Assembly (NCBI RefSeq): GCF_001723285.1 | Contig: NZ_LPWG01000010.1 | Location: 452,847-516,846 of the forward strand | DNA length: 64,000 bases | DNA from: Methyloceanibacter methanicus | GTDB taxonomy: Bacteria; Pseudomonadota; Alphaproteobacteria; Rhizobiales; Methyloligellaceae | Direction: 5' to 3' | In this document: in pieces, positions 1-9,134 of the stretch | How positions within the stretch are numbered: the stretch's first letter is position 1 | Layout of the letters: every line of letters starts with the position of its first letter | Position numbers and translations under genes: made by a program | The notes under the pieces: generated by a model | What the model was told of the DNA's origin: nothing | Database searches by the model: none | What the model saw: only the letters and a program-made list of their open reading frames with translations

Positions 1-76
1 CGCTCGCCTTCATCGCGCCGCCATGGCAAGCTCTTAGCCTTGCAAGGCTTGATCGGCGGGCATCGGGAGGCGTGGC

Positions 77-571
77 ATGTGGCGGTTCATCAAAGGTTTC
101 TTCTCGGGCATCCTGATCGGGGCGGTGCTGGGCCTAGGCCTCGGCATCTTCCTGTTCCCCTATCTTTTCCCGCCGCCGGAGGCGCAGGAGACCTTGGCCC
201 GGGAGGAGAGCGGGGCGCTCGTGGCCAAGGGCACGTTCATCCACGCCAATCCGTCTGATCCGGTCCATTACGGCAAGGGCGAGGTCAGCGTTTATCCGAG
301 CACGGTGTTTCTCGGCAAGGACTTCGAAGTGGGCCCGGGCCCCGACTACCACGTCTATCTGGTGCCCAAGGGGGACATCCTCTCCTCCGAGGACGTGAAG
401 GATACGATGTATGTGGATCTCGGGCGCTTACGCGCCTTCAAGGGCAGCCAGAACTACGCGATCCCCGCCGGGGTCGATCTCAAGGCCTATCCGTCCGTCG
501 TCATCTGGTGCCAGCAATTCGGCGTGCTGATTTCACCCGCCGATCTCGATTTCGAGCCAGAGGCGTCTTGA
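77..571 (+). CDS. Membrane-anchored DM13 domain protein
   Basis: Protein of 164 aa. Residues 5-29 form a glycine-rich hydrophobic segment that should anchor it in the membrane with the rest outside the cytoplasm. Residues 47-160 look like a DM13 domain: GTFIH at its start, GPGPDYHVYL in the middle, and IWCQQFGVLIS with the single conserved cysteine near the end. DM13 domains are proposed to act in redox or electron transfer; the partner here is unknown. GGGAGG lies six bases before the ATG. It converges on the CBS gene with a three-base gap, so it is probably transcribed alone. Confidence 0.85.
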   Translation: MWRFIKGFFSGILIGAVLGLGLGIFLFPYLFPPPEAQETLAREESGALVAKGTFIHANPSDPVHYGKGEVSVYPSTVFLGKDFEVGPGPDYHVYLVPKGDILSSEDVKDTMYVDLGRLRAFKGSQNYAIPAGVDLKAYPSVVIWCQQFGVLISPADLDFEPEAS

Positions 572-574
572 GGG

Positions 575-997
575 TCAGCGCAGGCATTCGGCCAGGCGGT
601 CGTCTTCGTCCAGGCGATCGATTTCCATGCCTTTGAAGTCGCCACGGGAAACCACCCCGATAATTCTCTCGTTCTCCACGACGGGCAGATGACGGATCCC
701 ACGGTCGCTCATCTCGCGGAGCGCATCGACGGCACTGGCCGTCGGCGGCACCGTGACCGGGTTCCGCGTCATCGCTTCGCCCAGCGGCGTGACCTCGGCG
801 CTCTTGCCTTCGGCCAGCGTTCGCACGGCGTCGCGGCCGGTGAAGATGCCGACGAGCTTGCCGTCCTGATCGACCACGAGAACCGAGCCCTTATGGTCGT
901 CCCACATGCGGCCGCACGCTTCTCGGACCGGCGCGTATTCCCTGAGCGCCAGCAGCCTCTGATTGCCCAAGATGTCGGCGAGCTTTCTGTTCGTCAT
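575..997 (-). CDS. Tandem CBS domain protein
   Basis: Protein of 140 aa made almost entirely of two CBS motifs (about residues 10-65 and 75-130), a Bateman module that usually binds adenosyl nucleotides. Typical signatures are VVDQDGKLVGIFTGRD in the first repeat and HLPVVENERIIGVVSRGD in the second. No catalytic domain is attached, so it is a stand-alone sensor of unknown target. I chose the ATG at 997 because GGAG sits six bases upstream; an in-frame TTG at 1009 would overlap that site. Confidence 0.9.
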   Translation of the reverse strand: MTNRKLADILGNQRLLALREYAPVREACGRMWDDHKGSVLVVDQDGKLVGIFTGRDAVRTLAEGKSAEVTPLGEAMTRNPVTVPPTASAVDALREMSDRGIRHLPVVENERIIGVVSRGDFKGMEIDRLDEDDRLAECLR

Positions 998-1106
998 GAT
1001 GCACTCCAATCTTCAAAGTCCAACATCCTAGCACTTTTAGCCGCGCGGCGCTTTGACGCGCAACAATGTCCGCGTGGCGGCTGATCCGTAGCCCGCTGAA
1101 GGTCGG

Positions 1107-2775
1107 CTAGCGGCGCTTCTTCTTGCGGGACTGGCGCGGACGGGCGGGCTGAGATTTGAGCTTGATCTTGGTGCCGGCCAGCTCCGGGGCCGGGGCCATC
1201 CCGGCGTGCGGCGCCATCACGGATCCGGCCGGAGCCTTGCCGCCGGTCTTGAGGAACGCCGCATGGCTGATGAGGCCCTCGAGTTGCCCGGGACGGGCCT
1301 TGCGCTCCGCGTCGCGGGCGCGCTGATAGGTGGTGCGGCTCAAGGACGAGGCCCTGGACAGCCGGCGGTCCTTGTAGAAGCCCTTGGCGATGAGCAGAAG
1401 CGTATAGACGGGACTGCTGAACAGGAACGTGCTGCCGAGGTCGAGATCCTCGGGCGCCACGTGCTGCCAAACCCGCAGGTTTTCTTGAAGCCGGTCCGAC
1501 AGGGTCATGTCTTCGCGGGCGGCCTTCCAGTACGGCGTGTCCGCACGATTGTTCAGATGGTAGTGGAGCTGCACGAAATCGCGCACCTCCTCGTAGACCT
1601 GCCGGACATGGCGGTTATAGGCCGTCGCGAGCTCGGGTTCGAAGTCTTGCGTCGGCAGATAGTTCGCGAGCCAGCGCACGCCGAGATCGGTCATGAAGAT
1701 GGCGGTCGCCTCGAGCGGTTCGATGAAGCCGCCGGACAGGCCCAAGGCCACGCAGTTCTTGACCCAGGCATTGCGCACGCGCCCCGTCCGCATGGGAATG
1801 ATGCGCGGCTCGCAGCCTTTGGCCTGGTCGCCGTAGAAGGAGAGCAGTTCGTCGGCGGCTTCCTCGTCGGAGAGGAACTTGCTCGAAAAGATGTAGCCCG
1901 TGCCGACGCGGGTGGTGAGCGGGATGTTGAAGTTCCACCCGGCGGAGAAGCCCGTCGCCCGTGTGGTCGGCGCGATCACCCCGGGGTCCTTGTGGGGAAT
2001 CTGCACGACGGCCGCGCGATCGTTCAGCAGATGCTCGCCATAAGGTTCGAATGGCTCCCCCAGGGCCTGCTGGAGGATCGATCCGCGAAACCCGGTGCAG
2101 TCGATGACGAGGTCGACACCGAATTCACCGCGCTCGCGCAGCCCCAGCGACGTGACGAAGCCGCGCTCGTCGACATTGACGGCGTCCACGTCGTCGAGGA
2201 TGTGCTTCACGCCGCGGCTTGTCGCGATATCCCTTAGATAGGCGGCGACCTTCGTCGCATCGAAATGGTAGGTGTAGCCGACCTCGCCGCTGAAATCCGG
2301 CTCTCCCGGGCGGCGAGGCGCCAGGTTGCCGCGCACGATCTCCGCGACGGGCGAAAACGCACGCACATAGGCGATGCCCGCATCCGGTGCGGTGCGCGCG
2401 GGATCGAACGTGACGAAGTAGTCCGCGAACTGCCGTCCATCGAGCGCGCCGGGCGCGTTGAGGATATTCAGAAACTCGATCGGCTTGCCGTTCTCGTCCT
2501 GGTTCCAGTTGATGAAGTGCGCGGCGACCTTGAACGTCGCGTCCGTCTTCTCGAAAAATTCGGATTCGGACAGGCCGAGCTGGTTCAGCAGCATGACCAT
2601 GCGGCAGGCTCGCCTCGCCGACGCCGACAATGGGGATCGAGGGGGACTCGATCAGCCGTATCTCGAGCGGGTTCTTGGGATCTTTGGATTTGCAGAATCG
2701 ATTGAGGAAGGTGGCCGCGAGCCAACCCGCCGTGCCGCCGCCGACGATCGTGATACTGCGTAGCGGCTGACCCAA
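1107..2775 (-). CDS. FAD-dependent halogenase (tryptophan halogenase family), frame broken near 2601
   Basis: Flavin-dependent halogenase of about 556 aa after repair. These enzymes use FADH2, oxygen and halide to make an electrophilic halogen for an organic substrate. Seen: the FAD loop [10 protein letters not shown] at the N-terminus, GVGEAS, ATFK whose lysine aligns with the catalytic Lys79 of RebH, and [11 protein letters not shown] with the conserved glutamate. The usual WxWxIP motif reads W-N-F-N-I-P. The frame changes at about 2601, between GEASLP and MVMLLNQ; two missing bases would restore family spacing. The start is a TTG at 2775 with GAGGGA six bases upstream. The lysine-rich tail is not conserved. 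The substrate cannot be predicted. Confidence 0.85.
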
Positions 2776-2873
2776 GACTGTCCCTCAAGATGCACTGTCA
2801 ATCGCCCGCCGATTATCAGCGAGACTCATTCCGCGTGCAACCGAGGCGACAGGCGGCTTCGATTCTTCGACGA

Positions 2874-3776
2874 TCAAGCCGGTGCGTCGCCGCCGTTCGA
2901 CAGAAACTCGGCGAGGACGTCGTAGACGAGCCGGATGCGGCGGCTCGTATAGAGTTCCCGGTGCGCGACCAGCCAGGTCGGGAACGTCATGGGAGCCAGA
3001 TCCGGAAAGACCGGTTCCATGCCGGGCGTCCTGGCGGCGACGGTGGTGGCCATGAGGCACATGCCCAAACCCTGCCGCGCCATTTCCCACATGACGAGGG
3101 CGCAATCGGTGCCGAAGCGGAAGTTCTCCCGCGCCGGCGAGATGCCGAGCCGGGTGAGATAGTTCACCATCTCTTGCTGGTTGCTGGAGCCGACAAAATA
3201 GTGGCCCGTCAGGTCGGCAGGCGAGCGGGGGCGTCCGTACCGTTTGAGATAGCGCTGGGAGGCGTAAAGGCTGCCGTCGCTTTCGTTGACCAGCCGCGCG
3301 ACGAGGTCCGGCTCCACGGGCCGCACGTGCCGGATCGCGATGTCCGCTTCGCGCCGTCTGTCGCGCAGTTCGTTCGACGCAACGATGTCGATTTCCAGCT
3401 TCGGGGCGATCTCGTGCAGATGCTCGATGACGGGCGGCAGAAGGTACACGGCGAAGACATTCGTCGCGGTGACGCGGACGACGCCCTCGATGGTCTGACT
3501 TTGTCCCGAGGCCGCAAGCGACACGCGGTGCGCGGCGTCGCCCATGACCCGGACATGCTCCAGAAGCTCGAGGCCCGACGGCGTGAGCTCCAAGGAACGG
3601 CCGAAGCGTTCGAACAAGAGGACCCCGAGGTCCTGTTCCAGCGCGGCCACCTGACGCCCAAGCGTGGGCTGGGTTAGGCCCAGCACCCGCGCGCCGCCGG
3701 AAAACGACCCTTCCTCGGCGGTCGCGAGGAACGCACGGACCTGGTTCCAGTCGAAGGAGATGGCCTTCCAGTTCAT
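2874..3776 (-). CDS. LysR-family transcriptional regulator
   Basis: LysR-type regulator of 300 aa. An N-terminal winged helix-turn-helix (residues 8-67, with GSFSGGARVLGLTQPTLGRQ) is followed by a periplasmic-binding-protein-like effector domain. It lies between the halogenase (same strand) and a methyltransferase that starts 88 bases away on the other strand, a usual arrangement for a LysR regulator and a divergent target. A dyad fitting LysR sites overlaps its start. ATGs at 3776, 3788 and 3794 are in frame; 3776 gives the standard N-terminus. Effector unknown. Confidence 0.88.
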   Translation of the reverse strand: MNWKAISFDWNQVRAFLATAEEGSFSGGARVLGLTQPTLGRQVAALEQDLGVLLFERFGRSLELTPSGLELLEHVRVMGDAAHRVSLAASGQSQTIEGVVRVTATNVFAVYLLPPVIEHLHEIAPKLEIDIVASNELRDRRREADIAIRHVRPVEPDLVARLVNESDGSLYASQRYLKRYGRPRSPADLTGHYFVGSSNQQEMVNYLTRLGISPARENFRFGTDCALVMWEMARQGLGMCLMATTVAARTPGMEPVFPDLAPMTFPTWLVAHRELYTSRRIRLVYDVLAEFLSNGGDAPA

Positions 3777-3801
3777 GCAAATTTGCATATACATCCTGCA
3801 A
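3775..3801. promoter_or_regulatory. Candidate LysR operator in the divergent spacer
   Basis: Two overlapping dyads lie here. ATGCAAATTTGCAT (3775-3788) is a perfect 14-base palindrome covering the LysR start codon. TTGCA-N9-TGCAA (3783-3801) is a 19-base interrupted dyad of the size and form bound by LysR proteins. The position suggests autoregulation plus control of the methyltransferase at 3864. Binding is inferred. Confidence 0.45.
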
Positions 3802-3863
3802 GTTTTGGCAATTCACATTTCAAGAATGCATGGGTATCTCTTGTGTTCGAAGGGAGTCCAGAC

Positions 3864-4505
3864 ATGAAAAGTGCGGCACAGTTTTGGGATGAGCAGGCGG
3901 AGAAATACGCCAAGCAGCCGATCGCCGACATGCGCGCCTACAACGCCACGCTCGATCGAACGCGCTCCTATTTGGCCAAGGATCAGCGGGTGTTGGAGGT
4001 GGGCTGCGGCACCGGCACGACGGCGCTTCACCTCTGCGGCAGCGTTGGCCACTATATCGGCAGCGACATTTCGAGCGACATGATCCGCATCGCGAGCGAA
4101 AAGGCGTTCGCGCAAGGCGCACGCAACGTCGCGTTCAAGACGGCCGGGATCGGCGATATCGCCACCACGGCGACGCCGTTCGACGCGGTTCTCGGCTTCA
4201 ACCTGCTGCATCTGCTGCCGCGGCTCGACGAGGACCTCCGCACCATCGCGTCCATCCTCAAGCCCGGCGGCCTCTTCATCTCCAAGACCTTTTGCAGTCT
4301 CGGTCCCAAGGCCCCGCTGAAGTGGCGCTTGATGAAGATCGCTCTTCCCGTGTTCCAGGCGTTGGGGAAGGCGCCCTTCGTTCAGTTCCAAAGAGAGGCG
4401 GAGCTGAAAGAGCGCATCGCCGCGCAAGGGTTCGACATTCTGGAGGCGCGGCACTTCGTGACGGACGTCTCGGTGCCGTTCATCGTCGCCCGCAAATTGG
4501 CCTGA
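3864..4505 (+). CDS. Class I SAM-dependent methyltransferase
   Basis: Soluble methyltransferase of 213 aa. Motif I reads VLEVGCGTGTTALHL (about residues 47-61), the acidic residue after strand 2 lies in IGSDISSDMI, and LKPGGLFISKTF is the usual motif after strand 5. It resembles UbiE-type small-molecule methyltransferases; the acceptor is unknown. The ATG at 3864 has AGGGAG about seven bases upstream. It is divergent from the LysR gene and converges on the desaturase, so it may act with the halogenase and desaturase, but only position supports that. Confidence 0.88.
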   Translation: MKSAAQFWDEQAEKYAKQPIADMRAYNATLDRTRSYLAKDQRVLEVGCGTGTTALHLCGSVGHYIGSDISSDMIRIASEKAFAQGARNVAFKTAGIGDIATTATPFDAVLGFNLLHLLPRLDEDLRTIASILKPGGLFISKTFCSLGPKAPLKWRLMKIALPVFQALGKAPFVQFQREAELKERIAAQGFDILEARHFVTDVSVPFIVARKLA

Positions 4506-4515
4506 TCGCGACCCG

Positions 4516-5465
4516 CTAGCGCGCTTCGGTCGCGGCCTCCCGATGGGGGCCGAACTCGTACTCGTAGATGTGCGCCCCTTCCTTCTCCAGCACGGGCCGC
4601 AGATCGACGAACGCATCCTTGTATTTGTAGAACGGGATGCGCGGGAACAGGTGATGGATCAGGTGGAAGTTCTGGAACAGGTAGAGCCAATCCACGACGG
4701 GCTCGGCGATCTTGCCGTGCACCCAGAACACGTTCGTGTCGCGATAGCGCTCGCGGACCTATGCGGCTTGTGGGGCAGGTAGGCGAAGAAATAGATGATC
4801 AGCGCCGAGGCGAGAATGTGCGGGAACACCCACAGCATCAGCACTTCGCGCCAATAGCCGATCACGCACAGGCCGATGATGATGGCGTAGTAGAGCCCGT
4901 TCATCAGCGCGATCTGAAGCGACAGGCTGCGCATGCCCGGCACATGCGGATGGAAGGCGATGTGGCGCCAAAAGTAGTTGTGGTAGACGAACACGATCGT
5001 CAGGCAGCGCCACACGAGCAGAAAGGGATTGCTCACCGCAACCCAGTGATCCGGATCCAGCTCCGGATCGTTCGTCTCGCGGTGATGGGCGAGATGCATG
5101 TAGCGGAAGGCCTTGTATTCATGCAGCAGGATCGTGCCGCATACATAGCCGACGAGATGGTTCAGCCACAGATAGCGCGAATTCTTGCCGGCGATATTAC
5201 CGTGGCAGGCCTCGTGAAGCGGCGTCTGGTCCGCGTAGAGAATGAGCGAGTTGAGGATCAGTCCGAGCCAAAGAGGGATGATCCCCATCGTGCCCAGGGT
5301 GCAGACCGTTGCGAAGGCGGCCACGATTCCGATCGCAAGGACCACGGTGGGCCAGGCCACCATGCCTTGATAGGGCCGGATCTTCTGGAGAGCGACGCGG
5401 TCCGCCGGGACGTTCGGCTGGTCGCGGGAAATTTCAGTGATCGCGGGTTCGGCGACAACGGGCAT
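4516..5465 (-). CDS. Membrane fatty acid desaturase family protein, frame broken near 4760
   Basis: Integral membrane di-iron desaturase or hydroxylase of about 316 aa after repair. The three histidine boxes are HEACH, HLAHH and HLIHH, separated by paired hydrophobic segments. The family uses oxygen and two electrons to desaturate or hydroxylate acyl chains or carotenoids; the CrtR-like box spacing makes a carotenoid or sterol-like substrate possible. The frame is lost at about 4760, where CAT-AG-GTC needs one base to read H-E-V-R-E-R-Y-R-D-T-N. The third box lies beyond this point, so the repair is needed for function. Confidence 0.82.
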
Positions 5466-5841
5466 GGGCTTGTAACAGTCCTCGAATTTTTAGCTTCGAA
5501 CTTCCTGACATCGTCGACAACGATAATCGCGGCGCTGCGATCCGCGTTTGCGTCAAGACAATAAAACGCACTGACCGGCAAGAAAATTCGCATGCCATGC
5601 CAAACGCGTTCGGGAACGGCTGCGATTTTGGGACGTCACGGCGTTCCGTTCAAGGCGCAATGGGCGGTGCTGTCATAAAGGGCTGATGAACGGAAACCGG
5701 CCAAGGAAATCAGCCGGTTGACCCAACTGCGGCCAGTGCGGGTTCCGGTGCGGACGACGTCTGTTCGGGCGCCCTGTGGCGGGTGTGCAACAGCCGCCGG
5801 CGGTGAGCGCGGCGGGCTGCGATTCGTTCCAGGACAAGGCG
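5466..5841. other. Intergenic region upstream of the desaturase
   Basis: This holds the 5-prime region of the desaturase and the 3-prime side of the BA14K gene. I see no convincing small gene, RNA or repeat. An open frame running from the BA14K gene to 5673 is an artefact of the missing base at 5864. Confidence 0.5.
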
Positions 5842-6245
5842 TTAGCGGCAGAAATGCTCGTAGCGTCATAGCCGACATAGGTGCCGGACCTTGGGTTGAA
5901 GCTCCGGTAGCGCGACCCGCAATAGGCATACCAGTCGTCGGTCCACGGCTCGGGACCATAGCCGGCGCGATAGACGGGCGGCGGGGGCGGGGCCACGTAG
6001 ACCTCCCTGGGTGTGAGCGCGCTGCCGATCACCGCGCCGACACCGAGACCGACCAGGCCCGCGCCCAGCGCATCCCAGCCGTCGCCGCCACGGCGGCCGT
6101 AGTAGTTGTTCTGAACATAGCGGCCGCCATGGCCGCCTTTCCAGCCGTGACCGCGGCCGCGGCCGGCTTCCGCCGGGAGTACCGCCATCAGAGCGAAGAC
6201 CGCGGCGAGCGCAGCCACAAAAGCAAAATACGATTTCCGACCCAT
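5842..6245 (-). CDS. BA14K-family secreted protein, frame broken near 5864
   Basis: Secreted or periplasmic protein of 134 aa after repair. Residues 1-27 are a signal peptide ending in PAEAG. A Gly/Arg/Tyr-rich stretch and a short hydrophobic glycine segment follow. The C-terminus has the BA14K hallmark: WYAYCGSRYRSFNP, then GTYVGYD. One extra G at about 5864 gives G-Y-D-G-Y-E-H-F-C-R-stop, the standard family ending; as written the frame runs 56 codons past it. BA14K proteins of Brucella and relatives are immunoreactive and lectin-like. The start at 6245 has GAGGAACGG upstream. Confidence 0.85.
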
Positions 6246-6410
6246 AGTTCCGTTCCTCGAGAGCGGCGCCATTGCCCTTGCCGCCATTAATGGTTGCGAG
6301 ACCCCCCAGATCCGGCGAAGCAATCCTGCCCCCCGTTCGTGGCACTCTAGGGGCACGCATATGAACCTGAGCTGAACGTTTTGGTCAGGGCTAAGTTCCT
6401 GCGGGAACAC

Positions 6411-6443
6411 AAAAAAACCGCTGGACCCGTGCGGGCCCAGCGG
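6411..6443 (-). terminator. Rho-independent terminator of the cold-shock gene
   Basis: On the minus strand CCGCTGG pairs with CCAGCGG, with an inner GGG/CCC pairing around a GCAC loop, followed by seven T. It lies 76 bases after the cold-shock stop codon. Confidence 0.85.
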
Positions 6444-6518
6444 CACATGAACCTGATATCCGCGCTTCGTTCGGAAACGCGTTGCAAGCAATTGCAGCGG
6501 TGTTGAGCCGTTGTGGGG

Positions 6519-6737
6519 CTACTGCGCCATCTGCACGTTGGCAGCCTGCTTGCCGCGGCCGCGGCGGTCGTCCTCGATCTCGAAGGAGACCTTGTCGCCT
6601 TCGTTCAGAGGGGGCAGGCCGGCGCGCTCGATCGCGGAGGCATGGACGAACACGTCCTTGCCGCCGTCTTCGGGCTCGATGAAGCCGAAGCCACGCGTGT
6701 GGTTGAAGAATTTCACGGTGCCATTGACACGAGACAT
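6519..6737 (-). CDS. cspA: Cold-shock protein (CspA family)
   Basis: Single OB-fold nucleic-acid chaperone of 72 aa. The RNP1-like GFGFIEP and RNP2-like DVFVHASAI motifs are present. It should bind single-stranded RNA or DNA and melt mRNA structure. It has its own strong terminator, so it is monocistronic. The long untranslated stretch upstream would suit the structured leader typical of cold-shock genes, but no thermosensor fold was identified. A second paralogue lies at 52885-53100. Confidence 0.93.
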   Translation of the reverse strand: MSRVNGTVKFFNHTRGFGFIEPEDGGKDVFVHASAIERAGLPPLNEGDKVSFEIEDDRRGRGKQAANVQMAQ

Positions 6738-7143
6738 ATCGGGGGAGTCCTTTCCCGTTCGCTAGTTTCAAAATAACGGGCCACGCGACCCCTTCGCTTG
6801 AGGTGTTCTCGGATGAGTTCCTCAAGGAAGGCGCCCATGGCGTCTTCAGATGTCAGGAAAGGGTCGTGCTCTTCGCTACGTTCGTCGCTAACCGTCGTCT
6901 TCGTCCACGCCCAACAGCGGGCGCCCGGTGCCCGTAAAGATGGGGCATCCGGACGCAGTTGGCAAGAGTTTTCGGGCCTCGTTCGGGGGCTCCGGCCCTT
7001 GCGGGCAAAGGGTTTCCGGCCGTTAACCAAAACCTGTACGCCAGATGAACGGACCCCTCAGATTGGGTTCAGCCGCCAACCCCTAAACCTGTTCCTACGA
7101 CGCGCAAGAAGGAGCGCGCCGGTGCCGAAGAAGGGAACAGGTT
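6738..7143. other. Intergenic region with the cold-shock leader
   Basis: This spacer lies between divergent genes and holds the promoter and leader of the cold-shock gene and the upstream region of the small membrane protein. A minus-strand open frame around 6713-7030 overlaps the cold-shock start and has no recognisable domain, so I do not call it. Confidence 0.4.
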
Positions 7144-7296
7144 ATGGGGATCACGGGGAAAAAACTGGCGGTTTTCGCAGCGGGCTTCATCGCAATTGCG
7201 GCGATCGCGCTTCTCACCGGCCACCTGGCCGACGCCCAGCTCGCCACCCAGTTCGCCGACGGCACCCCGCTGATGTATGCCGGTATCCGGGGGTAG
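7144..7296 (+). CDS. Small single-span membrane protein
   Basis: Open frame of 50 codons with a purine-rich AAGGGAACAGG site just before the ATG. Residues 7-25 form one hydrophobic alanine/isoleucine-rich helix after a basic GKK start, the form of an uncleaved anchor or a signal peptide. The short polar tail has no motif I recognise. It ends seven bases before the hemF stop codon on the other strand. Existence is plausible; function unknown. Confidence 0.5.
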   Translation: MGITGKKLAVFAAGFIAIAAIALLTGHLADAQLATQFADGTPLMYAGIRG

Positions 7297-7302
7297 GGCT
7301 CC

Positions 7303-8237
7303 TTAAGGCCACATAACGAGGGGTGGCATGGACGAGAGGATCGCGTCCACATTGCCGCCGGTCTTCAGCCCGAAGATCGTGCCCCGGTCGTAGAGCAGGT
7401 TGTACTCCACATAGCGTCCGCGCCGGATGAGCTGCTCGGTCCGGTCTTCCTCGGTCCAGGGCGTGCCAATATTGCGGGCCACGAGCTTCGGATAGATGCC
7501 GACGAAGGCCTTGCCGACCTCTTGGGTGAAGGCGAAGTCCGCCTCGAAGTCGCCCGTATCCAGATAATCGTAAAAGATGCCGCCGATGCCGCGCGGCTCC
7601 TTCCGGTGCTTGAGATAGAAGTACTCATCGCACCAGTCCTTGAAGCGCGGGTAGTCGGCCGACGGCTGGCCGGCGCAAGAGGCCTTCATGGCCGCGTGGA
7701 AATCTTGGGCATCCGGGTCCTCCTGGACGCGCCGCCGGTTCAGCACGGGCGTGAGGTCGCCGCCGCCGCCGAACCAGCCCTTGGAGGTCACCACCATGCG
7801 CGTGTTCATGTGCCCGGTGGGGGCGTTGGGATTGGTCGGGTGGGCGATGAAGGACATTCCGCTAGCCCAGAGCGCGGGTCCTCGGCCGCGCCGGGGATCT
7901 GTGCGGCGAACTCCTTCGGAAACTCTCCGTAGACGGTGGATGTGTGGCAGCCCACCTTCTCGAACACCCGGCCCGACATCAGCGACATGACCCCGCCGCC
8001 GCCTTCCTCGCGGGTCCAGGGCGTGCGCGTGAACCGGCCCGCCGCCTTGCCTTCGCAGCCGGGGGCGCCTTCGGCCCCGTCTTCCACCGCTTCAAGGGCG
8101 GCCAGCATCCGGTCGCGCAACTCCTCGAACCAGAGCCTTGCCCGCTCCTTGTTGGCTTCGAAACGATCCTTCGACGCCGCGTTTGCCGAATTGTCCGCGC
8201 TCATGGCTTCCCGCTCGATGACATTACCGTCTTGCAT
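7303..8237 (-). CDS. hemF: Oxygen-dependent coproporphyrinogen III oxidase, frame broken near 7871
   Basis: Cytosolic enzyme of about 311 aa after repair that converts coproporphyrinogen III to protoporphyrinogen IX with oxygen in heme synthesis. Family motifs include [17 protein letters not shown], the [16 protein letters not shown] block with its conserved histidines, [10 protein letters not shown] and the C-terminal [12 protein letters not shown]. The frame changes at about 7871, where one more T gives D-P-R-F-W-A-S-G-M-S. Start candidates are 8237 and 8204; neither has a strong ribosome site. It is divergent from petA, so heme supply and a heme-rich complex share one intergenic region. 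Confidence 0.93.
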
Positions 8238-8523
8238 GATCCATCTACCTCACCGGTCCGTATCCGTCACATGGATGCATCATGACGCCCTCATCATCGG
8301 CGCCCCCTTGATCCTCGTCAGGAGTCGCCTGCGCCAATTTGACCACTGTGGCCGCTGGACAACATCCCGCCGCAATGACAGAAAACCGCCATGAATCGCG
8401 TTGCACCGCAGCACGCGGCTGGGCAATAACAGACTACGGCACGCATCGTGCCTGCATAAGAGAGCCGAGAGGCTGGGCTTTTGCTCTCTTCGGCTCCGCT
8501 AAATCCTAGGAGCGCTTGGCTAA

Positions 8524-9126
8524 ATGGCCAATTCCGATAGTTCCACAAATCCTTCTTTAGTTGATGACGACGACCCGTCCCGACGCGACGTGATCGTGAT
8601 CGGCGCCGCGGCCTTTGCGGCCATCGGCGGCGCGGCCGTATTGTGGCCGTTGCTCGATCAGATGAACCCGGACGCCTCGACCCTGTCGCTGGCCTCGATC
8701 GACGTGGACCTCGCGCCCGTCGAGGAAGGGCAGGCGATCACGGTCATGTGGCGCGGCAAGCCGATCTTCATCCGCCACCGGACGGCCGAAGAGGTCGAGG
8801 CGGCCAAGGACGTCAAGCTGGCCGACTTGCCCGATCAGTTGGCGCGCAACGCCAATCTGGCGGACACGGCGCCGGCGACCGACGAGAACCGCGCCGCGGC
8901 CGACAAGGAGCCCTGGCTCGTGATGATCGGGATCTGCACCCATCTCGGCTGCATTCCACAAGGCCAAGCCGTCGGCTCCTACAAGGGCGAGTACGGCGGC
9001 TGGTATTGCCCCTGCCACGGGTCGCAGTACGACACGGCGGGCCGCATTCGCAAAGGTCCGGCGCCGGAGAATATGTACATCCCGCCTTACGCCTTCACCT
9101 CTGACACCAAAATCAAGATCGGATAG
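8524..9126 (+). CDS. petA: Ubiquinol-cytochrome c reductase Rieske iron-sulfur subunit
   Basis: Rieske subunit of the bc1 complex, 200 aa. It passes electrons from ubiquinol to cytochrome c1 at the outer face of the membrane. The N-terminus has a twin-arginine SRRD followed by a hydrophobic anchor (residues 23-45), as expected for a Tat-dependent Rieske protein. The cluster ligands are in CTHLGC and CPCHGS near residues 138 and 160, including the disulfide cysteines. First gene of petABC; petB starts eight bases later. A GAGCCGA/TCGGCTC dyad in the leader (8462-8496) is of unknown meaning. Confidence 0.97.
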   Translation: MANSDSSTNPSLVDDDDPSRRDVIVIGAAAFAAIGGAAVLWPLLDQMNPDASTLSLASIDVDLAPVEEGQAITVMWRGKPIFIRHRTAEEVEAAKDVKLADLPDQLARNANLADTAPATDENRAAADKEPWLVMIGICTHLGCIPQGQAVGSYKGEYGGWYCPCHGSQYDTAGRIRKGPAPENMYIPPYAFTSDTKIKIG

Positions 9127-9134
9127 GGCGGATC

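Noticed and set aside
1..76. Possible 3-prime end of an upstream gene (stop at 35-37)
   Set aside because: Only about eleven codons are visible, too few to support a call.
5673..5841. C-terminal extension of the BA14K protein
   Set aside because: It follows a missing base; the repaired frame ends at 5842 with the standard family terminus.
6713..7030. Minus-strand open frame upstream of and overlapping the cold-shock gene start
   Set aside because: No domain, overlaps a certain gene start, and lies where a long cold-shock leader is expected.
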